Under the pieces are notes generated by a model. That model was given only the letters and a program-made list of their open reading frames with translations, did no database searches and was not told the origin of the DNA. A program made the position numbers and the translations under genes. A DNA stretch of 64,000 nt from Oscheius dolichura (taxonomy: Eukaryota > Nematoda > Chromadorea > Rhabditida > Rhabditidae): NCBI GenBank assembly GCA_932521035.1, contig OW051496.1, forward strand, positions 7,936,001 through 8,000,000. The letters run 5' to 3'. Shown here piece by piece: positions 53,500-64,000 of the stretch (position 1 is the stretch's first letter; the number at the start of each line of letters is the position of its first letter).

Positions 53500-54202
53500 C
53501 AGCAGATATTTCATTTGGATAAATAATGAATCGATGAAGCTGCTTGAATAATCTTTTTATTAAAATCTCGTACTCATACAACATGTTTAACGTGAAATTA
53601 GGATTGAACTTACATAAAACAGACAAAAATCGGATGGGGGAGGCATTTTTGCTCGGTGAATTAGTAATTAGAAATTAGTGCTGCACAAGAATTCTACAGG
53701 TGAGAAGACACAATAGACTACGCGGTTTGTTTCGCGCCCGTTGGCGAAAATGAGAGAAAAGGATGGAATTATTGGGAAAGAATAGTACATATACGCGCGC
53801 ATTGCATAGAGAAAAAAATATCATCACAATGGAAGGGGGAGAAGGAGGGTTGCTTGCGCGCTTAGAAATCTCCAAAAAATGCGTGTATAAATGCTCGCCG
53901 ATCAACCTTTTACCCTACAACGGAGAGAGAATATCCTAGTTTTTGTATTAATCCCCAAAAGAAACAAGGGGAATAACTCTCGGGTCGGTGCTACAATATA
54001 GTAAAATTTAAGTACGAAAAAAATATTTGAAAGAATAAATTTTGAGGAGTAAAAATTATAGCACCGCCGCGAATAACAATAAAGAAGTGAGCAGATTGAC
54101 AGGCTGCCGACCCGAATTAGGAAGGTAGCCGCATAACAAGCTGTCTGGGGTTGGGCTGGGAGACACTAACTAAGAAGACCTACGAACGAAGGGCATAGCC
54201 TA
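53500..54202. other. Intergenic/3' UTR region
   Basis: It holds the 3' ends of two converging genes. AT-rich, no exon supported. Confidence 0.5.
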
Positions 54203-57200
54203 CTACGTGCTCTTGGCTGGCTCAGGAGCCTTATCCTGGAGGAAGAGTTCGAAATGCACAAGACCAAGACGAGAAGTGATATCATGCTCGATGTTGAGAG
54301 CGTAGGCACGACATTCCACAAGGACGAGCTTGTTGCGAGGCAGAGATGTGAATTTCACCATAGCCTGAAATGGAAGAAAAATAAACAATGCTTTATTTTA
54401 CAACTTACAATGGGCTGCTGGTAGTTATCAACATATGTGTAGGGATAGTAGCGCCCATCAATTCCAGCCTTGGGGAGATAGGTAACTTGGCCGATGTTCT
54501 CCTTGTCAGCATCATTCTAAAAACGAATTTGTAAAATGGTAACACCAAAACATTTTAAACTGTTGAACAAAACACCTACGCTTTTTTTTGATTCAGCTTA
54601 GAAAATAAAAGCATGAAAAAAATTACTCACAGCGCCATCGCAGTGAAGGGCAATAGATCCATTCTGATAACGTTCCTTCACCTCCTCTGGTACAGATCCA
54701 GGGGCATAATCTACAGGCTCCCATCCAATGAGGCGATTCAATGAAAGAATAACACAAGGCTAGAAATTATGGATAACTAGGCTAGTGTATGCCAACATAC
54801 TGCTCCGCTTTTGTATCCATACTGGGCTTTGGGTCCGCAGCCGTTCTTCTCAAAGACATCCAAAGAAAAACGGCAAGGCTGAAATGAAAATAATTAAAAC
54901 AGTAGTGAAAAAAATAAAACCTTATCCCCTTCAGCAATAGCCTTATTGTTCTCATCTGCTCCAACACAATCGCGAGTGCCTTCAGAATTGTTGTAACGAC
55001 TCAAATAGTTTTCAATCTGATCAACGTATGGCTTCATTGTAGTCTCGTCCCTCAGATTGTACCTAATCAGCGTCGAGTCTGGGTTCTCTTTTAGCCATGG
55101 CTGATATCCGACTCCTGAAAATTACAAAGATTAATGTGTTCCTTCTTTTATCTGGACGTCTCTTTACGTCATTGAACTGTTCGCTCTTTATAATGGCCTT
55201 CAAAATACAAATCGCTATCGCTTTATTATGAGAACCATAAATTCTTTACATATTTTCCGTTCTTTTGGTTGATTTCAACCCCGGCAGTTTTCAATACAGA
55301 TCTTATAATATTAGTGTAAATATGGTTCAAAGATTACCGTGTAACCGCCTATCTCCCCCCAATAAAAACAATGGAGAGAACAAGAGTTTGCTACGTATAG
55401 TGACGCCAGCAGATAAGAAAAATAATCCACTTAGTCAATCATCGAAAGTAAGACGGCCAGAGGCTTTCTAGAAAAAAAACCATCGGTTAACGTTACACTT
55501 TATCTTCTACACAATCCGTTATTTTTAATTTATGATAAAAGTTAGAAAAATTATTTGTAAACGCTTTTTCAAGCGGTAATCTTCAACTTTGTGTACTTTT
55601 CCGCTAATCGTGCCGGCCGTTGTTTCCCTGCTCCTAACAGCTTCCTAAACGACTTTCTGGAAACCCAAAAAGGACACTCCAGGCAGACGCTCTCGAAATC
55701 GATGTGAATATGGGACCCGGCCCGTGAGAGTGCGTGTATGTTTGTGACATCAGCAAAATGCTCAGGAAATTGCCGCTAACTGATTGCATCAACCCATTTG
55801 GATTTTATCAGGAGGCAGGGACAAACTTTTCCCTCTTCAGGAGCTCCTGCCGCCGGTGAAGGATGAGACGCCGACGAAATTTATTTGATATCCGCTCAAA
55901 TGCAAACACAGCTCGGCTCCCAATGTGAAGTTAGCATCAACATGAACAAATATACTCTAAGCGCACCTAGTACCCATCGGCCAGCAGTTCTGGCACCTGT
56001 CAACTTGGAGACGAGGGCGTATAGTTGAAGACCAATTCGTTCACAAAAGTTCAACAGTAAAGGAAGTTTTTTGCTTTCCCTATGGGCCACAAAATTGCAA
56101 TTATTTCCCTTCGCGAAAAAAGGGTGATACCCAGATCATCAGCAGATCGCTGACCGGTCGACGATCGACATACAGGTTTGCCATTGAAACAACCAATAAA
56201 GGTCATTCCACATACCTAAAGATGAGTCCAGGTATCAGAGTACACACATCGATATAAGAACTAAGTTCGCGATCACTTCTTCGATTATAGACAGTGATTG
56301 ATGAGAAAAGTTTGCGTCGTGCTAAATAATTCCCAGAAAAGGGGCTGGACAGCTTTGCTCCATTCCTTATGCACGCAAAAGAGGCTTCCTAAAGAGCCGT
56401 CGTAAAAGGGGTGCCCCATTTGAAGCTGACATAATGACCTGCGTTTATGTTGATGTTCCTGATAAACTAAAAATAGACCAAAAATCAAATGCAGTGGATA
56501 TTTAGATTGAAATTTTAGAAAATCCATGTTTGAATCGTATGTCATTTTTACAACAAAATTTACCCGCTGTCAACCTAATTCTTTGAAAGCCACGTTTACT
56601 TAAACCGCAGACAGGGACAGAAGCTCACATTTCCTCTAACCACTTCACTGTTTGCCCTGATTTCGGCGCGACAAATAGAGTCGTCGGCTGCCAGCACCAC
56701 CGCGGGGTTGGGTAATTTCCCTATGTGTGCCTGCGTCACATTCTCCAAATGGGTCCCGGATTCCCCAAGGGAGCCGCATTGAATTGTGCATTGCAAAGCT
56801 TCGACCCGTTCAGCTCAATTCGAAAGTGCGTCAACAGACCTGACGCAGGAAACGTCATTTGGTGCTCAAATAGATCACTGCCTAAGACTTTATATTTGCG
56901 CGGCTCTCACTTTTTGCCAATCAGCTCAAATTGAGCTATTAGCTCAACCCGGGCCGCGAAAAAGCGAGCGCCGCCAGTAAGCTGATTAGAACGTCCTAGG
57001 GAAACTGTTCTTTGCCCGACAGACGTCGAAAATGAAATATTTGAAAACTCTAAAAACCAAAACAAAGTTCAAAAGAACTAACCAGGATTAATTCCAATAA
57101 TTGTTCCTTTTCCATAAAAGCGCGGCACCTTAGGGTCTAATGTATTGAGGAAAATGGCGAGACAGGCAATCCAGAAAGCAGCCAATAAGGCATAGAAAAT

Positions 57201-58203
57201 TATGTAGAATACAATAATTTGACCTGAAAAATATTTTGAATCATAGTGCTACGAAAACAAGTGAAATCAACTCAGAAACAAAACATACACCACGATTTTG
57301 CGGTTCTACCAAGGACTGTGCCACGATCTTTATTGTAGAGGAATTTTTTGAAGTTTTCATCGTAATCGAGCTTCTTCTCTTTACCATTCATTAGCTGAAA
57401 ATAATTATGTTTATATGCAATTCTAAAAATCTAGCTGGTAAACAACTATTAGTGAAGCAGGATAAAAATTATAAAGCATCGCCCAGGTTGCCTAAGCACG
57501 CCCAGATGCTACTTTGAATTAATCATGAACATCCGACATGAAGTGTGCATATGCATAGAAAATGACTGATAGCTTCTTTTTCTATCCATACTCTTATAAG
57601 CAGCAAAAATGTTTTGACAGCTAGGGCTTTCTAATGGCATTTTTGTCTGGTATTCACCAAAAGACAGGAATAGATGCATGTGCGAGCATTCGAAATACAC
57701 TACTGACGAATCTCGCCTTGCTGAATCTGATTAGAATTCAATTGGGAATTGTTTCTTTTCTGAGGATGGGCAGCGTTTTGAAAAAGGAAACTGACGAATC
57801 ATCTAAAGACGGATGTGAATTGAATGAAACCAAACGTTCCAGAACACATTAGAAGTCCAAAACGGAGAGAAAGCATAAATAAGGCATCTCACTGACTTTT
57901 TCGTAATGCTCACTAAGTTGTGTAGTTTTCATTTTTTTTCCGTTTTCCATTAATTTACTAGTTCCCCAAATCATTTTTGATCGCCAGAACATAATACACC
58001 GCCGGCTGTTTACGCTTCAAAGGCGAGTAGAGGACACTACAAGATAATATCAGCCGTTTCAAGGCCCACTAAATTATCGAGCAAAAACGCCGTCGCATCT
58101 TCAAGCTACATCGAAAAAAAAGAATGAAAGAATAAAATTAATTGTAATGAAAAAGAAAACTAACCGTGGTGTTTTCTTCGATGACATTATTTTCCTTGGC
58201 CAT
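54203..58203 (-). CDS. Na+/K+-ATPase beta subunit
   Basis: Eight exons (58203-58165, 57394-57289, 57223-57083, 55114-54921, 54878-54801, 54759-54631, 54516-54409, 54364-54203) encode 318 residues. A short cytoplasmic N-terminus ([16 protein letters not shown]) precedes one span ([18 protein letters not shown]) whose tyrosines and phenylalanines contact the alpha subunit. The ectodomain keeps family blocks: [60 protein letters not shown]. It has paired cysteines and glycosylation sites (NNSE, QNGS). It assembles with and stabilises the catalytic alpha subunit at the plasma membrane. Length matches the family. The 1.97-kb intron between exons 3 and 4 and 0.77-kb intron 1 hold no recognised gene. 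Confidence 0.96.
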
Positions 58204-61200
58204 GGTGCTAGGCTGCTGAGAGAGTCGCGTTGATGAGCAGCAGACGTGTAGCGACCAGCCGATTACCCAAACAGAAACCGCTCGACGGCTGTCTGTCGAG
58301 CAAGCTGCAATAAGAAAAATCTATATTAGAACGAAGAATTGAGAGATTTTTTTAGAGTATCAATACGTTCTCTGATATTTCAAGGTCTTACATCATTCTC
58401 TGTATATTTTTTACTTGGAAAATGTTGTTAGGAAGGCAAAGTTATACAAAGGAATACGGATAACAATCAAGAGAAATGCGAAACTAGCTGAATTGGAGGA
58501 AAATATGACTGAAAAGGCAGCCATATCGTGCTGTATAAAATGAATCTGTAGCTACGTACTGGGTATACAATTTTGACAATTTGACAAGGTGTTCGGTTTG
58601 CTTATTTTCATTCAGTTTTTTAGGTTTGTAAGTGCCAAAAATAGGAAGAATAAGAAGCAGTCTAAACGCGGAAACGACTGAAGAGACGAACACAGGGAGA
58701 GATAAGAAGTTACATGCAGAATACAACCCAATCAATAGAACCTAATGATCCACTATGGCCTAGGTAACAAAACTATAACTTGTTTAAAAAATTTATACCG
58801 GAGGCGGCTTTCCCCAACCGAAGAGAACGAAGATTTCTCGGAGAAATAAAAAAAATCAATTGAAAAGGGCCGTCTGCCACCGTCTACCGTATTGAAAATA
58901 GCTTCAAAGTGGATCGGCAAACAGAACAAGGACGTCATTGCAACTGACTCCCGGAGATTTTTAAGAGAAGCGAAAAAAAGCCGAGAACATTCCGACAGCC
59001 AGACAATTTTCAACATTGGATGGGCTCGCCGTTATCAGTAGCGTTTTTATGGTAGATCGAATCTTATTGGCAACGTCAGGAGAGAGAGAATATAATAACT
59101 TTTTAGACGAGGGGGGAGTGATAGCAGAGGGGGCAACTAGAGCTGCCGTCGAACAGTAACACAGGAAGTGAGTAACTGCCCCCGCCGGGGGAGGAGATTG
59201 TCTCGTCTCGTCAGGGCAGACAGGAGATGACTCGAATGGACTCCGGGAACGGCCGAGGACGTTTATGGTAATTTGGCAAGGCACGGGGCAGAGATTAACG
59301 AGATTCGGAGCTTGTCAAAGGCGCTGGCTGGCAGGAGGAGGGACAAAAATCGGCAGAACACGGGGAGGACGGGCTAAATTCATTTTTCTTCGTGTTTAAC
59401 TATTTTAAGATAAAATAATAGTTATTTTAATTATTTCTAAGGTTAAAATAACATAAATAATATAAAGATAGCTTTAGATAAATTCATGATAGCCAAAAAT
59501 AGTCGAAAATGGGCGCCGGCCATTTAGCAGGTGCATTTTCACACCTCCTTACGCCGTCTACGGCTTTTTTCAAAGAAAAGCCACGCTGCTTGCCATTGGA
59601 AAAAACGTCTAATCGTCTTCTACACGGGCCGGCCTTTTCATTATTTTTAACCCGGGAAGGAGGATGAATAGAAAGGAACAAGAAGTATGTTGAGACCGAG
59701 GTCAAAGATAAAATAAAAAAAGACGGAGATCTGCCCTGTCTGGGAAGAATCTTTCGGGCAAACATGACGGAGAGGAGACTAGAGGAAGAGAAGGACGAGA
59801 AGGAGGTCTCCTCCGAGTGCGCAACTTCTCAAATCGATGTGGCAGCCTCAATGGAATTACTTCTCCCGGCACCCCCGGCTTCCACTTTTCCCTTTCTCTC
59901 CTCCCCGGGGTTTCCCCAAAGGGGTCCACCTAATAGAATAGAAACTGGCCAAGGGGGATGGGCGGCGGGCCGGGGGAAAATCAATGTTTACTATGATCAA
60001 CCCGGGGGGAGGAAGACCCGGGGCCTCTGGCTCAAAAGTACTCGAATGGCTTTAGAAGAGGGAGGAAGTCGTGGTGGTTGTGGTTACGTCACAGGGGCAC
60101 TGAAATCAATAAAAGCTCAACAAGCGGGGGGCACCCGAGCTTGTGAATGCCACGGGGGGACGAGCAACTGGCTTGGCTCTCCTATTTCACCCCGTCTCTC
60201 CCCTCTGCCCAGCTGCCTCTTTCCCTCGCTGCTCTCCTCTCAAGGAAAGTGGGGGGACTTTAAAGAAGAAGACGGGACGGGGGCTTGAGTTTTAGCGGCA
60301 CCCGGGGGTCAAGCAGTAGACGGTTGGTTCCAACAGAGAGGGCGAGAGAGAACAGAAGAGAAAGAGAGGGCGCGCGATTTGCGCACACTCTATGGGGTAC
60401 CCCGCCCCCTGGCTGGCTACTGGGGGCTAGGGGAGGCCAAGGGTGGGGAGAAAAGACAACAGCGGTTTTTGTTTATAAATGTCTCCCCTTGAGCTGGGGA
60501 GGAGGTTGAGTCACTCTGATTCAGGGAGGCAGAACTCTGCTCCCCTTTTTGCCGGTGATAACAGGGAGCTATTAGCCGGGGTTTATTGATGTGGGGAATA
60601 AAGGGGGGACGGACTGGACTGATCACATTTTAAACTGCTGATAGCTGCCTTTTTAAGGGGCTAAAAATAACATTATGTAAAGTTTTTGACTCCTCTCTGA
60701 AGAGGGGGAGGATAGGCACCAGGCTGGAGGAGATGGAGGAGATCGCGGGAAAGGGGAAAACAGAGGGAGATGAGCGGGCAGAGAGGCGCCTTTACCCCTT
60801 TTCCGGATCTCCCGCACCCATACAACCTTGGCAGCTAACATGGAGCAAAAAGAAGACCAAGAACACTCTAGTTCTCCTCTAACGGAACCACACTAAAGCC
60901 CCCTGCAGTTACCCCCGATCAGTAGGAGTCGAGACGAACAGCTGCTCCCGGGGAGCACGTCACAGAGGGTCCTGACGCAGTGAGTTCACGGCGGTCCAGG
61001 CGTCTTCTTCTTTGCCCCCCGTCAAGTTGTGTGGCCGAAAATAACCATTTTATTGTCTTCCGGTCCGGAAGGAGGAGGGCCCGTATTGTCTACTGTGACG
61101 GTGCCCTCTTATCGTACAGGAGGGGCTTCTGACGCCGGAGGGAACCCTAAGCTCGAGGGATAGATAAAGAGACGAGTCCCCTGGACTCTTGATCTTTGGA

Positions 61201-64000
61201 GGGCTTTATGGTCCCGTAACGAAAGATCAAAGTGTGATTCTCCCCTGGTTCAGACCGTTTGCCGCGTCATCTGGAGAGAGAGAGTCTTCCTCGCCATTGT
61301 GAAGAGAGAGAATAGATCGATTCGGTATAGATTTATAGCCCCGAAATTCCGTCTCGTTTCTTCTTATAATTCATTGGAACCTCGGTAAGGAAAAAAAGGG
61401 GAAAGAGGACAGGAGGGGGATCAGCAAACAAAGGAAGAGGAACGTAATACAACCGCGTTCACTTATCAGACTGCCATCTAGAGCTCATCAAAAGGGTTCA
61501 GATAACAGGCAGGCCATGGGGGGCTTGGACTTTTGAAGGGGGTCAGTCCGAGAGCACAGACACCTGCGTCAGGGAGCAAAGTAAGAAAGACTCCTGGAAG
61601 AGAAAGAAAGAGGACAGCTCCTATCTCCCAAAGGAGACGATGCCCGGCCACACCCGCACAACCTCGGCAGATGGAGATGCCTTCGATTTGAACAATAAAG
61701 AATATTCTGATGAGATTGTACGGGTGTGGGGGAATCCGGGGAATCTCCCAAATGGCCCCGAGCTCGCTGCTTTTTTTCCCTCCGGAAGAGGGGGACGGAC
61801 GCGCGGGGCCTGCTGCCGCCGGCTGCAGCAGAAGCACAACGAACACATGGGTCTCCCCCAATTTTGGCGCGATTCAATAACGACAATTTGGGGGTTCTCT
61901 CTCATATAAAATAAGTATTACATTTTTGGAAGGGAGAAATTGAGAGAGAACACTCAAAAGACGGGAGTTAGTCACCCTGCTGCGTTGATTTGATAACACT
62001 ACCTATTCCCCAATTGAACCGGAAGACAGCTAAAACATCAAGTATTGAAGGGGGAAAGGGGGAGAGAGACGGTTAATATGATAGCGAGGAGTATCGGTGG
62101 AAAGCTGTTATCATGGCTGGCCGGCCACGGGTTGACAACTTTCTCGGGTTCCGGGGAGGAGGCCCTCCCAGGGGGAGACGAGGGGCCATCGGCGCGGCCG
62201 GGGCTCTCTCGGCAGCGACCTATTATTATATAAAACTACCACCTAGCTATATAGTTGTGTTGCCGATACTGTACGGGAGCGGCTCTCTGTCTCCCGAGCC
62301 TCGGAACCCTGGTCTCTTCTTCCCTGTCCTGGAAGGCTGCCCCGGACGGAAAGAATGACTTGATGTGACGTTAATTCTTATCTTGGAAGGGGGAAAATTC
62401 GGGGGTTGCAAATAAAAAAAGAGCACGATATGGCACCACAGGCACAATAAAGCCATTTGCAACAGGAATTGGGATGGTCGCTAGCGGAAGAAGTTGGCTC
62501 CTCTTCTGTATTCCACGGGCTACGCAGTCAATTAGACTAAATTCCTCCGTGGAAATGCCTAAAAGCCCTTCTAGAATGCACCAGGATGGGATAAATTGAT
62601 CCTCCCCGCGAAAACATGTCGCCTTCAGGCGGTGCCCCCCGCTGTCTCCCACCGGCTCCTTCTCTCTAATGGCTAGGAAAGAGGGGATAAAGTCGCCGGA
62701 CCATCTCCCGGTTCAAAAACAAAGAAGAAGAGTGTGCAGTAGCGGTGTCCCCCCGCTCCTCTCCCCCTCTAAATTTCTCAGCGATCATCAATTGTCGGGT
62801 AGCCGTCGCGTCTCGTCGATCATTACTCGATCATTTTTCTCTTTTTTATGTCCTGTAACCAATTGGAATTGACATATTTTGAGAAATTGTCCCCCCACGA
62901 AAAGATGTTGTGTGCCTTCTTTAAAGGAAAGCGAAAGGTCTTTGACCAAAGGTGGCAAGGCCACAAGAGGAGGACGACAAGCAGAGGATGGAGGACAGGG
63001 GGGCTCTGACCTCGGCTGGTCGGGTAATTTACAGCCGGTTTCGTGTCTGTTCACCCTGTATGTCTCTTCCCTTTAAATCCTATTTTAAACCCTATCAAAA
63101 GTATTAAAATAGACACAAAAGATCATCGAAGCGGCGGGTAAATGGAGGAGAGAGGGAGAGGGAGAAAGAAAGCCTGGAGAGGGCTGTCAAAAATCCAGCA
63201 GCGGGGAAGAAGAGAGTTTTGACACAGCTGGTCGCCCGACTCAAGATGAGTTATTTGAGGCGCCAAGAGGATGGTAGTACATCATGACAACCAGGAAAAA
63301 GTAGAGGGGAGGACAGGCGAAAAGAACCCATACAGTCTCGGCAACGGCATTTCCCAGTCCAGCCCCTTTTCAATTAACTGCCGAGGTTCTACGGGTTGGG
63401 GGATCTCCCGGCCGCTTCCTGGAGCCCCACCGGCCGCATTTACTCTTGTTGACGTATGGCTTTCCATATTGAGCTGCTGAGGTCCCGAGGCGGAAGTCGC
63501 CGTCCCCCCACAGCCTAATTTCCATCCTCCAGTCCTTCCCTAGTGTGTAAAAATAAACGAAATAACTATAGAATAAGATGCAAAACTGGGCAGCCCCTAG
63601 GGCAATTTGACTTTATTCGTCGCGATGCGTTTTGACGTCACACTCAGGAGGGAGAGAGAGGCATTGGAGGGGGGGGGGGGGGGGGGCAAATTCGCAGAAA
63701 TTTTAAAGGCCAACGAGCAGCAGCCGGGGCGTTTTCTGGTCTTTTTTAAAGGTCTGGATTACAAACCTCAATAGAGGGAGCGAAATGGAGAACGGGGGAC
63801 GCGGCTTGGGAGATAACCTGAAAATGGGGGAATTAACGGAGAGGTGAGAAGGGGAAGACGAGAGTTGTAAGACGACAAATCACGCCAGGGAGATCATTTC
63901 GCGTCTGAACAAAAAGAGAGCTCCCGCGCGGCGCCTCGAGAAAGAGAGAGAGCGAGGGAGAGCAGAGGGCACGGGGAGGGGAGCAAAACGATCAAATTAC
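58204..64000. other. 5.8-kb region without a recognised gene
   Basis: Upstream of the ATPase beta gene. Open frames occur (for example plus strand 59764-60288, 174 codons) but their sequence is Gly/Ser/Pro/Arg-rich, without splice signals or domains, as expected by chance in purine-rich DNA. GAGAG and GGGG tracts are dense from 60 kb on. It may hold distal regulatory DNA, 5' UTR exons, or the start of a gene outside the window. Confidence 0.4.
63669..63686 (+). repeat. Poly-G tract, 18 nt
   Basis: An uninterrupted run of 18 G follows GCATTGGA. Long G-tracts can form G-quadruplexes and are replication-sensitive sites in nematodes lacking the FANCJ homologue DOG-1. Confidence 0.95.

Noticed and set aside
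59764..60288. Plus-strand frame of 174 codons
   Set aside because: Composition follows the local purine-rich, GGGG-rich DNA. There is no domain, splice site context or poly(A) signal.
1..64000. CRISPR arrays, bacterial operons, phage or secretion systems
   Set aside because: Spliced genes, ShKT, syntaxin and Na+/K+-ATPase genes show a metazoan nuclear genome; no direct-repeat/spacer array was seen.

Overview
The window looks like nuclear DNA of a nematode, probably outside Caenorhabditis. Nearly every gene is broken by very short introns (mostly 36-45 nt) with GT donors and pyrimidine-CAG/TAG/AAG acceptors. Acceptor-like TTTCAG or TCTAG sites lie just upstream of several start codons, as expected for spliced-leader trans-splicing, and AATAAA signals follow many stops. 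The families fit as well: ShKT toxin-fold domains, a saposin-like protein, UNC-93-like carriers, an F-box-like expansion, and Tc1 and PIF/Harbinger DNA transposons. No species is assigned. Gene models were assembled by hand from splice sites and reading frame, and each multi-exon model given as complete was checked for phase consistency.

Layout. 0-4 kb: four head-to-tail genes for small four-pass membrane proteins, a divergent tandem family or possible operon. 4-9.9 kb: gene-free and repeat-rich, with a dead Tc1 element, an inverted-repeat element, a MITE and a CGATA-type satellite patch. 10-13.6 kb: an F-box-like gene whose introns are loaded with mobile elements. 14.8-15.5 kb: a membrane-anchored fragment of an M20 dipeptidase (lid domain only). 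16-18.5 kb: a full SLC4/Bor1-type anion transporter followed by a duplicated 3' cassette. 20.5-21 kb: a small type I membrane protein. 21.3-25.7 kb: three intact F-box-like paralogues. 26.1-28.5 kb: three tandem secreted ShKT proteins with duplicated promoters carrying paired GATA sites. 28.6-30 kb: a bHLH-PAS transcription factor. 30.1-30.8 kb: a saposin-like peptide. 31-33.4 kb: an unrecognised multipass membrane protein with a tRNA-Phe gene in one intron. 35-37.1 kb: two unrecognised minus-strand genes. 38.1-43 kb: two UNC-93A-like carriers in tandem. 44-47.1 kb: a possible tail-anchored protein, a Harbinger transposase with one stop, a small lysine-rich membrane protein and an acyltransferase-3 fragment. 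47.3-50.3 kb: a plasma-membrane-type syntaxin with possible alternative first exons. 51.8-53.5 kb: a divergent gene pair starting 98 bp apart. 54.2-58.2 kb: a Na+/K+-ATPase beta subunit. 58.2-64 kb: no gene recognised; purine-biased DNA with an 18-G tract.

Neighbours form local paralogue clusters (4-TM, F-box-like, ShKT, UNC-93) rather than one pathway. The ShKT and saposin genes look like secreted products, and GATA elements suggest gut expression for at least two ShKT genes. The SLC4 transporter, the Na+/K+-ATPase beta subunit, the UNC-93 carriers and the syntaxin are conserved membrane-transport and exocytosis genes.
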